Shown here piece after piece: positions 61,901-64,000 of a stretch of 64,000 nt of DNA; position 1 is the first letter of the stretch; each line of letters opens with the position of its first letter. The notes beneath the pieces are model-generated. The model was not told where the DNA came from, did no database searches, and saw only the letters and a program-made list of their open reading frames with translations. Source of the stretch: Candidatus Peribacteria bacterium RIFOXYB1_FULL_54_35 (GTDB lineage Bacteria; Patescibacteriota; Gracilibacteria; Peribacterales; Peribacteraceae); contig MFYJ01000014.1 in the NCBI GenBank assembly GCA_001787755.1, positions 108,252 to 172,251 on the forward strand. Reading direction: 5' to 3'. Both the position numbers and the translations under genes were made by a program.

Positions 61901-62614
61901 ATCCCTAAGGGCTTCCTCTATCTGCCCCCGCAAGTCCGCGTAGTACGGCAGACCCACGAACTTCTCTCCGTTTAAGAAGAATGTCGGTACGTACTGCACG
62001 CCGAGTGAGTGCGCCCACTCTCTGTGGCGGGTGATTGTTGCCTGCGCCTCCTCGCTCCCCATGCATGATTCGAACGCTTCGGTGTTCATCCCCAGTTCCT
62101 TTGCGAAATTCAGAGCGGAGCCGGGGTCTTTGTATGCGCTTGCAAAGAGCAGATTATTCATGACAAGGCCTTTATTCTGCTCCGCGGCGCAGATAACTGC
62201 CTTCGCCGCATTCTCGCTCTGAGCGTATTTCTGGAGGGGGAAACTTGCGAGCTGCACGCGCAGCGAGCCTTTACTCACGAAGTCCGACGTAAGGTGGATG
62301 AGGTGCTCACTGTTGAATTCTTTGCAGTAGTTGCAGTGGTACTCTGTAAAAATAAGGAGCGTGAGCGGGGCATCGCGTTCCCCAAAATCGAGCACGCCGG
62401 TGCTGAGGAGGCGCTCTGTGGGGAGCAGGGCACCTGTTTCCACTATCTCCGGTGCCTCGCTGTCGTGCAGCACCTTCTCTGCCCGCTGGTCTGCAGGGGT
62501 CTTTTCCTCCTCCTGTCCCTGTAATGGGGTTCCCTGCACGGTGCACGCACTAAGAAGCAGCAGGCATCCTGCTGAAGTGAGGAGCCTGGAGTAACAATTC
62601 TTCCTTAACGGCAT
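61898..62614 (-). CDS. DsbA-like thiol-disulfide oxidoreductase, lipoprotein
   Basis: 238 residues. Lipoprotein signal with lipobox LLLLSAC (Cys24), a flexible acidic linker, then a thioredoxin fold: EYHCNYCKEF active site (CNYC) and the cis-Pro loop YVPTFFLNG. It would introduce or reshuffle disulfides in exported proteins. The ATG overlaps the stop of the Cys-rich membrane protein upstream by 10 bases, so the two are coupled and that protein may be a substrate. Its stop codon belongs to the TTAGC array. Confidence 0.9.
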   Translation of the reverse strand: MPLRKNCYSRLLTSAGCLLLLSACTVQGTPLQGQEEEKTPADQRAEKVLHDSEAPEIVETGALLPTERLLSTGVLDFGERDAPLTLLIFTEYHCNYCKEFNSEHLIHLTSDFVSKGSLRVQLASFPLQKYAQSENAAKAVICAAEQNKGLVMNNLLFASAYKDPGSALNFAKELGMNTEAFESCMGSEEAQATITRHREWAHSLGVQYVPTFFLNGEKFVGLPYYADLRGQIEEALRD

Positions 62615-62991
62615 CGTGGTCCTTTCTCAGAAAGAATGCAGCCGTCTTCGCAGAACGTGTGCTTGGCCCGTCCGTTGCTCCCTACGTATGTGAGGATCTG
62701 CGGCTGCGTGCAGGCGCCAATAGGATCCGGCAGCGCCTCGCAAGCGTGCCTGTCGTTGCAGAGGAGGTGCGGACCTTTACAGTCGCTGTGAGTGCGGCAT
62801 TCGCTCTTCTGCGTGAGGGTATCCGGTAGCTGCGTCACGGTCTCTGCGCGCAGGCCCACACCCGTTTTCACCGCGAGGGCGACGACAGCGAGCGCGAGCA
62901 CCAGCACTCCTGCCCTGGCATGGCGCCCAAGCCGGTTCCATCTCTCTTTGAGAGTCAGCTTCTCTGTGGGATCTTGGGGGTTGATTGCCAT
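62605..62991 (-). CDS. Single-pass membrane protein with Cys-rich external domain
   Basis: ~128 residues from ATG 62991 (MAINPQDP). One transmembrane helix (AGVLVLALAVVALAV), then an external domain of ~75 residues with eight Cys (SECRTHSDC, LLCNDRHAC, GACTQP, TFCEDGC). The spacing suggests several disulfides, in keeping with the DsbA-like gene it overlaps. No family recognised. Confidence 0.7.
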   Translation of the reverse strand: MAINPQDPTEKLTLKERWNRLGRHARAGVLVLALAVVALAVKTGVGLRAETVTQLPDTLTQKSECRTHSDCKGPHLLCNDRHACEALPDPIGACTQPQILTYVGSNGRAKHTFCEDGCILSEKGPRCR

Positions 62992-63074
62992 GGGTCTAGT
63001 GTGCTCCAGGCCCACTTTGAACGCAATAGTCCAAAATGGTGGGGTTGGTGCCGTTCTCGCGGTACCATAGGCGT

Positions 63075-63818
63075 ATGGCGGGACGAGTTTCTCTCCTCGG
63101 CGTGCCTATCGATACCCTCAGTGCAGATGAAGTGTTGCGTACGCTCCGGGGTTTTCTGGAAGGAGAGAGTGGGAGGCACGTTCTCACTCCCAACAGTGAG
63201 ATGCTTGCTGCTTCCGTGCGGAGTGAGGTGTTTCGTCAGGTGCTGCAGCACTCTGCACTCAATCTCCCCGATAGCGCCGGGCTCCTGCTCATGGCGCACT
63301 TCACGCGGCAGAGGATTCCCGAACGAGTCACGGGTGCAGATACGGTGCAGGCACTCTGTGCTGTTCTTCCCCCTGAGCATCCGGTGTTTCTCCTTGGTGC
63401 CGATGAAGGCATAGCGGAGCGTGCAGCGGATGCACTCATGCGCCGGAATCTCTCGCTCGTGATTGCAGGAACGCACGGAGGCAGTCCTGCTGTTTTTGAG
63501 GAGGCAGATATTTGCGCGCGCATCCGTGCTTCCGGTGCACACGTTCTCTTCGTTGCCTACGGCGCACCGCGGCAGGATCTGTGGATTGCCCGCAATCTGC
63601 CGCGTCTCCCGCAGGTTCGTCTGGCCATGGGGGTAGGAGGCACCTTCGATTTTCTCGCAGGGGAGAAAAAGCGCGCGCCGCTCTGGATGCGGCGGGCCGG
63701 GTTGGAGTGGCTTTGGCGTCTCCTGCTCGAGCCGCGCAGGGTTGGTCGTATCTTCACTGCGGTGGTCGTGTTTCCGCTGATGGTGATGCGGTATGGGAAA
63801 AACGAGCCGAGGGATTAG
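63075..63818 (+). CDS. WecG/TagA/CpsF family (GT26) glycosyltransferase
   Basis: 247 residues from ATG 63075, preceded by a TACCAT box 6 bases away. SLLGVPIDTLSADEVL start, LTPNSEMLAAS and PDSAGLLLM, then the GT26 signature VAYGAPRQDLWI and GVGGTFDFLAG.. PLWMRRAGLEWLWRL. It adds ManNAc-type or related sugars to a lipid-linked primer in cell-surface glycan synthesis. Its end GGGATTAGGGTTAGGG places the stop inside a telomere-like word array. Confidence 0.93.
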   Translation: MAGRVSLLGVPIDTLSADEVLRTLRGFLEGESGRHVLTPNSEMLAASVRSEVFRQVLQHSALNLPDSAGLLLMAHFTRQRIPERVTGADTVQALCAVLPPEHPVFLLGADEGIAERAADALMRRNLSLVIAGTHGGSPAVFEEADICARIRASGAHVLFVAYGAPRQDLWIARNLPRLPQVRLAMGVGGTFDFLAGEKKRAPLWMRRAGLEWLWRLLLEPRRVGRIFTAVVVFPLMVMRYGKNEPRD

Positions 63819-63905
63819 GGTTAGGGTTTGGGTTAGGGGTTTGTGGTTTTGAACTTGAGATTTTGTATTTGGAGATCGAGGGGCTGGAGTTTGAGGGCTG
63901 GTGGC
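63811..63905. repeat. Word array (ATTAGGG/TTTGGG) seeded by a stop codon
   Basis: GGGATTAGGGTTAGGGTTTG continues GGTTAGGGG and then degrades into TTTGTGGTTTTGAACTTGAG-like words. The TAG stop (63816-63818) is in the first unit. The facing arm, if any, is lost or outside. Confidence 0.65.
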
Positions 63906-63937
63906 TAAAGGTTCAAGGCTTCAATAAAAGGGTAATG

Positions 63938-64000
63938 TTACAAATCTGCCACCAGATCGAGCAACAGTTCTGTCTGCTCTTCGAGGGAAGTCTGGCGGTG
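63938..64000 (-). CDS. C-terminal 20 codons of a gene cut by the window edge
   Basis: On the minus strand the frame is open from base 64000 to TAA at 63940-63938 and reads HRQTSLEEQTELLLDLVADL. The helical, acidic tail is credible coding sequence; too short to name. Confidence 0.5.
   Translation of the reverse strand, partial: HRQTSLEEQTELLLDLVADL

Noticed and set aside
63811..63850. Linear-replicon telomere
   Set aside because: The TTAGGG-like run is short, begins at a stop codon, and is followed by normal sequence and another gene end at 63938-64000.

Overview
The window looks like a piece of a small, compact bacterial genome. I lean towards the Candidate Phyla Radiation, possibly a Peregrinibacteria-like lineage; this is inference from gene content (lone SufS/SufU, DUF5989 small proteins, a very short bacterial histone, truncated TrmD, many glycosyltransferases) and is not proven by any marker here. 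Most native genes lack a Shine-Dalgarno sequence; several have a -10-like box 6 to 12 bases before the start codon, suggesting leaderless or very short-leader mRNAs.

Layout. 0-5.5 kb: tail of a secreted-type protein, yebC, rpsR, rpsF, a DUF3841 gene, tRNA-Thr and the sufS/sufU pair. 5.7-38 kb: a large surface-polysaccharide region with GT2, GT4, GT39-like and other membrane glycosyltransferases, rfbA/rfbB, a DegT aminotransferase, methyltransferases, GtrA, an SGNH hydrolase, and a carbamoyltransferase operon with an SxtJ-like protein and two DUF5989 copies. At 32.4-35.4 kb an AT-rich island carries a restriction-nuclease-like gene and small unknown genes. 38-50 kb: site-2 protease, bL28, an inserted PfkB sugar kinase, a release-factor-like protein, a planctomycete-type RTX protein, a 56-residue histone-fold protein, tRNA-Ser, RF2 with its programmed frameshift, a membrane protein pair, IF-3, bL35 and bL20. 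50-64 kb: membrane protein, NIF3-like protein, cation/proton antiporter, RarA, flavodoxin plus 2-oxoacid:acceptor oxidoreductase (KorA/KorB), LytM peptidase, GT2, TrmD, DUF167, a DsbA-like lipoprotein and a WecG/TagA-type glycosyltransferase.

The most striking content is between the genes. (1) Many intergenic gaps hold inverted arrays of an iterated 5-12 base word. The word differs by locus but recurs in a few classes, and it often contains the stop codon of the adjacent gene. (2) Short palindromes with a conserved GAGC..AGTCGAA-like core and variable self-complementary arms are scattered through the gaps. (3) At several loci an insertion beside a gene is accompanied by a displaced second copy of that gene's end (porA-type 5' end, carbamoyltransferase 3' end, release-factor-like 3' end, tRNA-Thr and tRNA-Ser 5' ends). 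Where the copied end is coding, the differences are largely synonymous or conservative. I read these as gene-end-restoring insertions or allelic recombination junctions, and regard them with the word arrays as the best candidate for an undescribed system here.
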